Shown: positions 56,860-64,000 of the stretch, in pieces | How positions within the stretch are numbered: the first letter of the stretch is position 1 | How the letters are laid out: the number at the start of each line of letters is the position of its first letter | NCBI GenBank assembly: GCA_021292105.1 | Contig: CM037870.1 | Coordinates: 32,359,905 to 32,423,904, forward strand | Length of the DNA stretch: 64,000 bases | Reading direction: 5' to 3' | From: Anadara kagoshimensis | Lineage: Eukaryota; Mollusca; Bivalvia; Arcoida; Arcidae | The notes under the pieces: generated by a model | The model's database searches: none | Told to the model about the DNA's origin: nothing | What the model saw: only the letters and a program-made list of their open reading frames with translations | Position numbers and translations under genes: made by a program

Positions 56860-57885
56860 CAAGGTCAACTAGGTTCGCAAAATTGGCAGAGTTTTATGCA
56901 GTGATGCTATATATGATGCATCAAGTTCTGCGCCTTTTTGACAAGACGTTTAAAGGTTTTTTGCAAATTCAACACAACGTCTGATGAAAAATTAAAAGTT
57001 GGTGAAAACGAAAAAGCAAGTAGACAAATTTACATACTTAGGCGCAGTAGTAAGCACGGAAGATACAACACAGAAAGACATAAAGAACAGACTATCCAAA
57101 GCAAGAACTGCATTCCACAAATCACAACCTATATGGAGATAAAAAATACAGCAGAAAGACCAAAGTCAAACTCTTTAACAGCAATGTTAAATCAGTATAG
57201 TTGTATGGAAGTGAATGCTGGAGGGTTACCAAAGCAGATATGAGATCTCTATCTAGTTTCCATCATAGTTGTTTGCGTCAAATCTGTAAAATATTCTGGC
57301 CGAACACCATATAAAATTCAAACTTACTGAAAATGACAGATTCAAAATGTATCATTGACGAGATCACTCAAAGAAGGTTTAGATGGTTTGGGCATGTTTT
57401 TAGAATGGAGGGGAAATGCATAACCAAAGAAGCATTAAGATGGACACCCCAAGGGTGGCCCACCTCGCGGAAGGCCAAAAACAACATGGCGACGGACTGT
57501 AGAAAGTCAACTGAAAGATCTGCAACTGACTTGGGGAGAGGCTGAGACAAAGGCAAAGAACAGATCTGAATGGCGAAATCTTGTATTGACCCTATGCTCC
57601 ACCTGGAGCGAAGAGGATAGGTAGTGCCCTTGAATGTGGTTCCAAAACAAACAGGTTTGCAAACTTGGCAGAATTTTATACAATGATGCTATATATGATG
57701 CATCAAAGTTCTGAGCCTTTTTGATAAGAAGATGTTTAAAGGTTTTTGCAAATTCTGGTTACTATGACTTTGAATGTAGGTCAAGAACATCCAGCATCGC
57801 AATATTGGTAGAGTTATATGCAGTGAGGCTATATATGAAGCATCAAACGTCTGAGCATTTTGACAAGAAGATTATCTTTTATGTT
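56860..57885 (+). repeat. About 125-bp tandem repeat, three copies, split by a LINE
   Basis: Copies at about 56868-56967, 57655-57752 and 57790-57885 share 'attggcagagttttatgcag', 'tgatgctatatatgatgcat', 'tttttgacaaga' and 'tttaaaggtttttgcaaatt'. The LINE remnant sits between copies 1 and 2. Confidence 0.8.
56985..57650 (+). pseudogene. LINE (non-LTR retrotransposon) C-terminal remnant, copy 2
   Basis: A more complete remnant. Motifs in order, across frames: FTYLGAVVSTEDTTQKDIKN (about 57025), LYGSECW (about 57205), RRFRWFGHVFRMEGK (about 57372-57416), ALRWTPQG, a broken GRP-TWRR segment (about 57465-57500) and a final WSEEDR followed by TAG at 57622-57624. This is the usual tail of a LINE RT protein. 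The 5' end is truncated near 56985, as expected for LINE insertions. Several frameshifts are present. Confidence 0.85.
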
Positions 57886-57977
57886 ATGCTACTTCCGGTC
57901 ACCAAGTGCATTTTACAAATTGCAAACTTGAGTATTTCTCTCAAATGATATAAGATATTGAGGCTAGCAAAAAACTA

Positions 57978-58454
57978 CTGTAGGAACCATTCTGTTTGTG
58001 ACAGTGAAATACTAGTCAGAACCATAGAAAATCAAATAAATTTGAATAAAGTTTGATATTTTTCATTTACTTGTACCTAGTCGTAACAGGATATCTCTAT
58101 GCGCATCCGCGATTTCATAAAGTATGTCTGTAGAAAGGAAAATGTTGGCGGTATGGGGATTTTACACATGCGAAAATGACGAAATTTACATCGGAGGTGA
58201 TGTCCTTGGTGACGTTTTACGTCATATGCGCAACAGAATCCGCCATTTACCTGGTTTTTCAACATGTTAAATCCCCATTACGTCAACATTTTACCCTGTG
58301 CAGATATATTCTGGGTTAGTCGCGGATGCGCATACAGATTTCCTGTTACGACTAGGTACATGTAAGTGAAAAATATCAAATTTTATTTAAATTTATTTGA
58401 TTTTTTATGGATTTGACGAGTATTTCACTGTCACAGTCACAGTGGTTCCTACAG
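57978..58454. mobile_element. MITE, T family, copy 2 (about 477 bp, 140-bp TIRs, TA flanks)
   Basis: Begins 'ctgtaggaaccattctgttt' after TA (57976-57977) and ends with the inverse, 'tggttcctacag', before TA (58455-58456). Both arms contain 'acaggat.tc..tatgcgcat' against its inverse and 'cttgtacctagtcgtaacag' against 'ctgttacgactaggtacatg'. The centre has a second inverted pair, 'ggggatttaac'-like. No open frame. Confidence 0.9.
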
Positions 58455-58508
58455 TAATTTTAATTCGTTTGACCACCGATGGCTTTCCTTGCAATTAAAC
58501 AGAAAGTA

Positions 58509-59008
58509 CAGTACAGGTCTGTCGAAACTCAACTAACGAATCGATGTCGAATCTCGGTCCCTGGTTACCTTTTCGGTTGCTTTCGGCGGCATCTCGATCA
58601 ATAGTTTGGAAGAGTCCTCGTTCCGTGAATGGAAGGTCGTGGGTAAGATCCCCTGCCGGGTCTGACCCAAAATTGGAAAATTGGTAGTGACTGTTATATC
58701 GCCAAGCACTCGGCATTACGAAATGAAAGTCACGGTTCCCTCGGATGGGAGCTTAAAATAAACGAGGTACCGTGTCACGGTGGGCTTGGCACGCCAAAGA
58801 ACCCTGCTGTATAATGCCATCACCGCAACACACAGGCATTTCTGTACCTTCGCCTATAGCTAGCGACGTCTCGATATAAGTTAAATATTCTTGACTGGAA
58901 CGTTAAACACCGTTACTCAACTCGATCACTAGCTATCCATATCTTGGTCACTCAGGAGCTAAGCCTCGACAACTTATGGTTAGCTCAGTGTCTGACAGGT
59001 CTGTACTG
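58509..59008. mobile_element. MITE, M family, with TA flanks, interrupted by a SINE
   Basis: Left 'cagtacaggtctgtcgaaac' follows TA (58507-58508); right 'tctgacaggtctgtactg' precedes TA (59009-59010). Removing the SINE (58601-58928 including one flank) leaves an element of about 175 bp, like its relatives. Confidence 0.88.
58601..58920 (+). mobile_element. tRNA-SINE nested in a MITE, 8-bp target-site duplication
   Basis: Flanks ctcgatca at 58593-58600 and 58921-58928 are identical. The head is shortened at its 5' end ('atagtttggaagagtcctcg'), the B box is degraded, and the 3' domain is intact ('cgcctatagctagcgacgtc', 'tcgatataagttaaatattc'). Confidence 0.9.
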
Positions 59009-59009
59009 T

Positions 59010-59395
59010 AGCTAAAACAAACGAATTCTGATAACGGAAAAAAACTGTTAAAGGAAGGAACACAGTCTTGAACTTGTTTTTATTCCGGTAAATACATAAA
59101 AATGAAAAAAACCTATGCTTTCACATTACTATAAATTGCAATTTGTGTTTGTCAGTTGTTTATAAGAGTTATCTTTCATTAGATGGACAGAACTACATCC
59201 GCAACTCGGAATTCCTCTATGGCACGCCAATTCTATAAAAATTTGAGAAACTATGGTTTCTCGCCGGGAAACGTAGTAACCCGAACAAATTTCATTTTGT
59301 CAAATTAGGCGAGAATCAAATCATGATCGGGAAACGTTTGGTAATGTTTAGAGATATCGTCATGACATACCAAGATATTCTTTAATAGCAAGACA
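59010..59395. other. No recognised feature
   Basis: AT-rich spacer, nothing supported. Confidence 0.45.
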
Positions 59396-59397
59396 AT

Positions 59398-59456
<59 letters not shown>

Positions 59457-59457
59457 T
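59396..59457 (+). repeat. (ATTT)n microsatellite
   Basis: About 15 perfect tetranucleotide units. Confidence 0.97.
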
Positions 59458-59633
59458 CGGTAGAGTATATAGTTAATAATGCACTAATGTTCTTTGGGAC
59501 AAGACCTTTCCAAAGCGGATACTATAATGTAAAAACACCATAACATGCTGTATGCAAAAAAATACGTGAAAGGAACGATAACTCTTGTGAGATTTCAGAT
59601 ATGAATTCAGAGTTAATAAGTTTTAAGTAACTA

Positions 59634-59634
<1 letters not shown>

Positions 59635-59672
<38 letters not shown>
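59635..59672 (+). repeat. (TG)n microsatellite
   Basis: About 19 perfect TG units. Confidence 0.97.
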
Positions 59673-59674
<2 letters not shown>

Positions 59675-59689
59675 CTTTCCTTTTGTATG

Positions 59690-60110
59690 AAAAATTTACA
59701 TGATTATGGTGCATTTGTTTCAAAATCAATACGCTATAGTAGAGCTTGTTCCTAATATGGGGACTTTTATGATACAATGAAGCAAGCTGCTTTAAAATTG
59801 TTGAATCTCGGATATTTCAAGGCCTCAAAAACATTTATAGCCATCATCACAATATTGTTGATAAGCATGATGTCTATATATCCAAAATTATCTTGGATAT
59901 ATTTATGTTCCATGTTCATTTTACTCTCGATTTTGACTGACACGTGGTGGATATGGCTAGTTAAGTAGGAGGTGCCCTTCTTGAGCACCCGGTCTCACTT
60001 CCTTGGTGGAAAGTAATGTGTTTAACTTAATTCGCCAATTTCAAAGTTTTTACTTTACTTTCTGGATTATGATTTAGACATGGATGTTTATATGTTCGTA
60101 TTGAAATTTG
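59690..60110 (+). pseudogene. Penelope-like RT, extreme C-terminus plus 3' tail
   Basis: A frame reading FVSKSIRYSRACS (about 59715-59755) is the segment after the FLCSN-PAY motif in Penelope-like RTs. Then 'ttgttgaatctcggatattt' and 'tcttggatatatttatgttc' align with 42010-42165. The 3' tail follows: 'cacgtggtggatatggctag', 'aggaggtgcccttcttgagc', 'acccggtctcacttcc' and the 'gtttttactttactttctgg' end. Stops and frameshifts are present. Confidence 0.8.
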
Positions 60111-60298
60111 ATTAAGATACAATTTTGCATTGATAAATACATTTTTAGATAATAGAAGGGTCATTTATCGAGTAATACACTCAATTTTCGAATCCGCAAA
60201 GCAACACATTGATAATGACTATAACAACATCACAGTCAATTAGTATCGGCATATTTATGCAGTCTCTACTAATTACAGTAACCATGAATGACTGCGCT

Positions 60299-60630
60299 AC
60301 CACTATGGAAGCTCAGTGGTAGAGTGCTCGCATCGTATGTGGGAGGTCCTGGGTTCGAACCACGACCGGGTCTCACTAAGACTTGAAAATAGGTAGTGAC
60401 TGATATTTCGCCAATCAATCAGCATTTAGAAATGAAAGTCACGGGGTTTTTCGGAATAGACCTTAAAAACCGATGTCCCGTGTCACGGCAGGCGTGGACC
60501 CTCCCTGCACATTGCCTTCAGCGCACTGCAAAGGTCAAAATTTCTGTCACTTCACCTATAGCTGGTGTCGTCTCGATATGAGTGAAATATTCTTAACTTG
60601 GATTAAAACCTCATTCAATCAATTTATCAA
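60299..60630 (+). mobile_element. tRNA-SINE, full length
   Basis: Head 'ccactatggaagctcagtgg' with 'tagagtgctcg', perfect B box 'gggttcgaacc' (60350-60360), body 'gtctcactaagacttgaaaa', 3' domain 'cacctatagctggtgtcgtc' and 'tcgatatgagtgaaatattc'. Its 'gcacattgccttcagcgcac' middle matches the fragment at 5700-5827, so these two may form a subfamily. Confidence 0.93.
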
Positions 60631-60749
60631 TGTTTTAAAATTAAAACTCTCCCTGTTTTGTGAAATTGATGTCATTAAGCCTTTGAAAAAACTCAAACTT
60701 GTTCCTTCACGTTATCATTTTAACCTAACGGTTCTATTTATGAGACGGC

Positions 60750-60820
<71 letters not shown>
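60750..60820 (+). repeat. (TTGA)n microsatellite
   Basis: About 17 tetranucleotide units, then a short piece resembling the SINE 3' domain ('aatatttcacttataccgag' 'acgcca', minus strand). This suggests that TTGA/ATTG arrays in this genome can start from SINE tails. Confidence 0.9.
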
Positions 60821-60979
60821 CAGTTATGCAAGAATATTTCACTTATACCGAGACGCCACCAGGTACAGTTGTTTTACAAAAAACTCTAATGGATCATTAA
60901 AGACCAGCTAGGCCAAAACAGACCATGAGGATATTTCAAGTTAAAGTATTTTTGGTTTTAAAATCCAATGACGTTATTT

Positions 60980-61138
60980 AAGAAATAACATTCTATTTGA
61001 GTGTATTCATTCGGTATTATGAATGAGAGTCAGGAATAGCATATTCAATGAACTGCGAAGCAGTTCATGTTAAATATGCTATTCCTGACTCTCATTCATA
61101 ATACCGAATGAATACACTCAAATAGAATGTTATTTCTT
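60980..61138. repeat. Perfect long hairpin: 66-bp arms with a hairpin loop
   Basis: Arms 60980-61045 and 61073-61138 are exact inverses over 66 bp by my reading. The 27-bp loop itself contains atgaactgc...gcagttcat with a GAA apex. The left arm starts 'aagaaataacattctatttg'. No homologous element is seen elsewhere in the window. It would make a near-continuous stem of about 75 bp in RNA. Confidence 0.93.
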
Positions 61139-61139
61139 A

Positions 61140-61497
61140 TATTTACAATCATAAAAAATATTGATAGCATGTCCGAAATATAAAATTATCGCTACAATAA
61201 TTTATTTCATTTGAAATTCCGACAAACATACGGGATTGATGGAACAGCCTTGCTCCAAATAAGGAAAGTTACGTCGGGGGTAGACTTGGATGCTGACCAA
61301 TCAAAAATGCATGACGTAATAGATGTCATTCTGTGACGTGATCGAATAGTTAAACGTTACGTAATCAGAGGTCATGACCCCACACTGTATTCAAGAGCAA
61401 TTGAATGCCAGTAAAAACAAATAGGTTCATCTAAAGAACTTTGTTATGACAAGGGACGCCGATATACAACAAATATTTAACATATAACACACGTGAA
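61140..61497. other. No recognised feature
   Basis: AT-rich with a few 'gtgacgt/tacgtaa' motifs (61310-61365), nothing firm. Confidence 0.45.
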
Positions 61498-62058
61498 CCA
61501 CTGCGGTAGCTTAGTTAAAAGAGTGCTTGCTGGCTTCGTAAGTGGGAGGTTATGGGTTAGATCCCTGACCGAGTTTGACCCAAGTCTGAAAGTGGGTAGT
61601 GAATGTTCTGTCGCCAAGCAATCGGCATTATGAAATGAAATTAAAGTCAGGGTACTTTCGGATGGGAACTTGAAATAAACGAGGTCCCGTGTCACGATAG
61701 GCTTGGCACGATAAAGAACCCTACTGTATAATGCCATCAACGCAACTCGCAAACAAATTTTCTGCGCCTTCGCCTATAGCTGACGACGTACGATATAAGT
61801 GAAATATTCTTGATAGGGATGTTAAACACTATTATTCGACTCAACTCTCGAATCGCAGGCAAATTTTCTGCACCTTCACTTATACCTGGCGACGTCTCGA
61901 TATATGTGCAATATTCTTGACTGGGATGTTAAACACCATTACTCGACTCAACTCGTAACTCGCTGACAAAATTTCTTCACCTTCGCCTTTACCTGGCGAC
62001 GTCTCGATATAAGTGCACGATATTCTTGACCGAGACTTTAAACACCATTACTCAACTC
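61498..62058 (+). mobile_element. tRNA-SINE with triplicated 3' domain
   Basis: Head 'ccactgcggtagcttagtta', degraded B box, and normal body to about 61846. The last about 104 bp ('cgcctatagctgacgacgta' ... 'ttaaacactattattcgact') are then repeated twice more, at about 61853-61955 and 61958-62058. Each repeat carries the 'cctggcgacgtctcgatata' block and ends '(c)accattactc.actc'. No other SINE here has this. Confidence 0.92.
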
Positions 62059-62059
62059 C

Positions 62060-62478
62060 TACACCACACATTTAACAACAATATTAATAGACATATTTAA
62101 TAAAAGCCCATTTTCATGTTATCATTTCACATTTTTTCTCGTGGCTTTTTTCTGTTATGATAAATAACGATTTTGATTGCATGTGCGTTAGTTTGACCGA
62201 TTTTAGACTTATATGCCATTAGACAATAGACTACTAAATAGCATGCCGATTATATTTGGTATTTATACGAAACGTTAAGCAGGAATTTTCTGTAACAGTG
62301 AGTAAGGAAGTTTCGTAATTGACTCTAACAGCCAAAATAATACGAATAACGTAACAAACAGAATCAAATAAATTATAACTTATACAAATCATGTTGAGTA
62401 AAGTGGCAGATACCGACAGTATTCCCGTCTAAGACATTTATATACAGCCGACACAATTTGATGTTCTTTGATTGCCGT
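62060..62478. other. No recognised feature
   Basis: Unique-looking sequence before a locally GC-rich patch. Confidence 0.45.
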
Positions 62479-62479
62479 C

Positions 62480-62781
62480 TGCCACTGCAATAAACTGTAA
62501 CGGATCATTAGCGACGTGTGATTAGAGCGCGCCCCCGTCGCTCGCTCTGAGAAGGAGGAAAAAGGAATATTGTCTTTATTTTTATAAGATATCTATCAAT
62601 GAAGATCACGCTAATTTCAAGCAGACCTAAAGTAACATACATAAAAAGTGATATTTTATTGTTAACAAGGATTTGAGAATTATTTAATTTTTCTGTTTTA
62701 TTGCCAATTGGAGTCTTCGAATACCAGAAATTCCTTTACAGAAGAATGCATTCCACGTACATCATATTAACAATGGTAAGT
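62480..62781 (+). promoter_or_regulatory. Candidate promoter / 5' exon with ATG at a strong splice donor
   Basis: A short GC- and CpG-rich patch (62510-62545, 'tagagcgcgcccccgtcgct') stands out from AT-rich surroundings. About 230 bases later 'attaacaatg' runs into 'gtaagt' (62776-62781), an ideal donor, so the first exon could end on its start codon. No TATA box or downstream exon was identified. This is a hint only. Confidence 0.25.
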
Positions 62782-62929
62782 TTTTTTATTTTATAAATAA
62801 CTAATTGTTATTGATATTAAACTTTTTTTAATTAGTGAAGGATATAAAATTTGAATTGTTTAATTGGTTATTTAATGATGAATTGTTTTATTGTTTTAAA
62901 CAAATTTAAAAAAAAAATAAAATTAAAAT

Positions 62930-63045
62930 TAAAAAAATGGTTTCACAATTTTGGTCCATGCACTACTGATGAGGAATGGTATTTCGAAACGGCCGTCTAG
63001 CGCTGTACAGTGAAAACTGGTATATTATGTAATTGCAATTTAAAT
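62930..63045 (+). repeat. Hammerhead-bearing dispersed repeat, copy D (5'-truncated)
   Basis: Shares 'ggtttcacaattttggtcca', the ribozyme, and 'aaaactggtatattatgtaa' with copies B and C. The upstream 'gggta...caacatctt' part is absent. A Penelope-like 3' tail begins about 75 bp further on (63120). Confidence 0.85.
62960..63003 (+). ncRNA. Hammerhead ribozyme motif (type I), copy D, core intact
   Basis: CTGATGA 62966-62972, GAAA 62986-62989, GTC 62995-62997. Helix I gcacta/tagcgc has one mismatch. Helix II GGAAT/ATTTC has one G.T pair and a GGT loop. Helix III is AC/GT with a GGCC loop. Cleavage predicted after C62997. Confidence 0.87.
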
Positions 63046-63119
63046 TGTGTATTGGCATTTCCGTGCCTTCGTTTTGTTGTGTTGGTCTTGGTTGTTCAGT
63101 TTGTCATTTTGTGCTTCTA

Positions 63120-63310
63120 AAACATGTACACGTGGCGGTTGTAGCTAGCTAGAGCAGACAGGAGGTGCTTACACATCCGGAGCACCCGTTCCCACTTCTC
63201 TGGTGAAAGTTCACATGTTTAAGACAATTAGCCAGTTTTCAAAGTTTTTACTTTGCTTTTGTGATTTTGATTTAGACATTGACTGGTAAATTTTTGTTTT
63301 TGTTTTGAAT
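63120..63310 (+). mobile_element. Penelope-like element, 3' tail fragment
   Basis: 'cacgtggcggttgtagctag', 'aggaggtgcttacacatccg', 'gagcacccgttcccacttct' and 'caaagtttttactttgcttt' follow the tail order at 42185-42360. Confidence 0.8.
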
Positions 63311-63566
63311 ATCTTGGCTTTGTTTGTAAGGTATTTATGTAATTCATTTAAATATTTTTATTTGTGTCAATGTCTATTGTAGCGTCTATGTCTTAAATTC
63401 CAATTTTCTGGTATGTTTTGTTCAAGAGCTAATTGATGGTAGATTTTAAAATGTTAGTAAAATGCCGAAAATGCTTTGAAGTCATATTGAAAACTATATA
63501 TCAGCTTGAGAATGACTAATTTTGACCACACAAACAAGGGTGTTTTGGTCGTTATGTGCAGTGTCC
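63311..63566. other. No recognised feature
   Basis: AT-rich spacer. Confidence 0.45.
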
Positions 63567-63568
63567 GT

Positions 63569-63624
63569 GTCATATACCATTTTTTTAATTTAATCACAAA
63601 ATACATTAAAAAATGGTATATGAC
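63569..63624. mobile_element. 56-bp palindromic insertion, copy 2
   Basis: Same 14-base arms (gtcatataccattt) and 'aatttaatca' core as the insertion at 29246-29301, and the same length. The pairing arms extend to about 17 bp here through T/A runs. Confidence 0.75.
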
Positions 63625-63935
63625 AACTGTATTTGTGTTAATTATGAAATTAGTCTATCGCATTGACCGTCTGAATGAAGATCTCCAATAAAAAAGGAAA
63701 TAGAAAGTTTTTCGGAGAACGTAACCAACTTATGGCTATGGCCAAACAAACGTCTCCGGAACCTTTTAATTTCAAATTATGAGAATACATAGTGAAACCG
63801 ATCGGTTAGAATTGACAGATTATTGAGAGATGCGGCACCCACCCTTGTGGTAGTAATACAAGCTATCAACATGCGTACTGAGCTGTGCTTGTGACAGAGA
63901 ATTATGCAAACGACCAAATGAAGAAACATAATATA

Positions 63936-64000
63936 CAGTACAGACCTGCCGAAAGATTAACACCGAGCTAGCAAAAAGTTATCGGAGCTCGGCTGCAAAG
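63936..64000. mobile_element. MITE, M family, left end (cut by window edge)
   Basis: Starts 'cagtacagacctgccgaaag' after TA (63934-63935) and continues 'attaacaccgagctagcaaa' to the window end. Confidence 0.88.

Noticed and set aside
57368-57556. Minus-strand 62-codon frame
   Set aside because: It is antisense to a clear LINE remnant on the plus strand.

Overview
This window looks like intergenic or intronic DNA from an AT-rich animal genome, most likely a mollusc and probably a bivalve. The evidence is the content: strongly decayed Penelope-like retroelements with a Metazoa-type reverse transcriptase, several tRNA-headed SINE copies sharing one 3' domain, many short TIR elements with TA target sites, hammerhead ribozyme repeats, and abundant micro- and minisatellites. 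The bivalve assignment is inference from this repeat style; no host marker gene is present. I see no bacterial gene organisation and no complete protein-coding gene. The longest open frames are about 100 codons, and most come from tandem repeats or SINEs.

Layout. 1-5.3 kb: diverged local duplications, a CT microsatellite, a 148-bp-type tandem array, and a 22-bp minisatellite at 4.3-4.6 kb. 5.3-8 kb: hammerhead repeat A, a SINE fragment, two Penelope 3' ends, and a 49-bp satellite that appears to have grown out of one of those ends. 8-14.2 kb: a 1.6-kb segment present twice plus a third fragment, with MITEs inserted in single copies; a nested MITE cluster at 12.6-13.2 kb. 14.6-17.1 kb: a foldback, a GT microsatellite and a 650-bp-period duplication. 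17.4-40 kb: three direct copies of a 6-8.5 kb unit separated by TGAT microsatellites, with an inverted partial copy at 42.7-44.5 kb. Each unit carries a 30-bp minisatellite and an N-family MITE. Units 1, 2 and the inverted copy also carry the broken 5' coding part of a multipass membrane protein that resembles a phospholipid phosphatase. 40.9-42.4 kb: a Penelope-like RT remnant. 44.55-45.93 kb: a TIR element with TA target sites containing what looks like the last exon of a host gene. 46-64 kb: SINEs, MITEs, LINE C-terminal remnants, a perfect 66-bp-arm hairpin, and hammerhead repeats C and D.

How it works together: the window is a record of mobile elements. Because several segments are duplicated, filled and empty sites can be compared directly. 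This shows that a roughly 185-bp hammerhead-bearing repeat, a 56-bp palindrome, a TA-flanked MITE, an N-family MITE and a TTAA-flanked insert each arrived in one copy only. The best candidates for something under-described are the hammerhead repeat family, the 56-bp palindrome, and the TIR element carrying a host-like exon. Repeat boundaries here were set by eye, without alignment software, and are good to about 5-30 bases unless stated.
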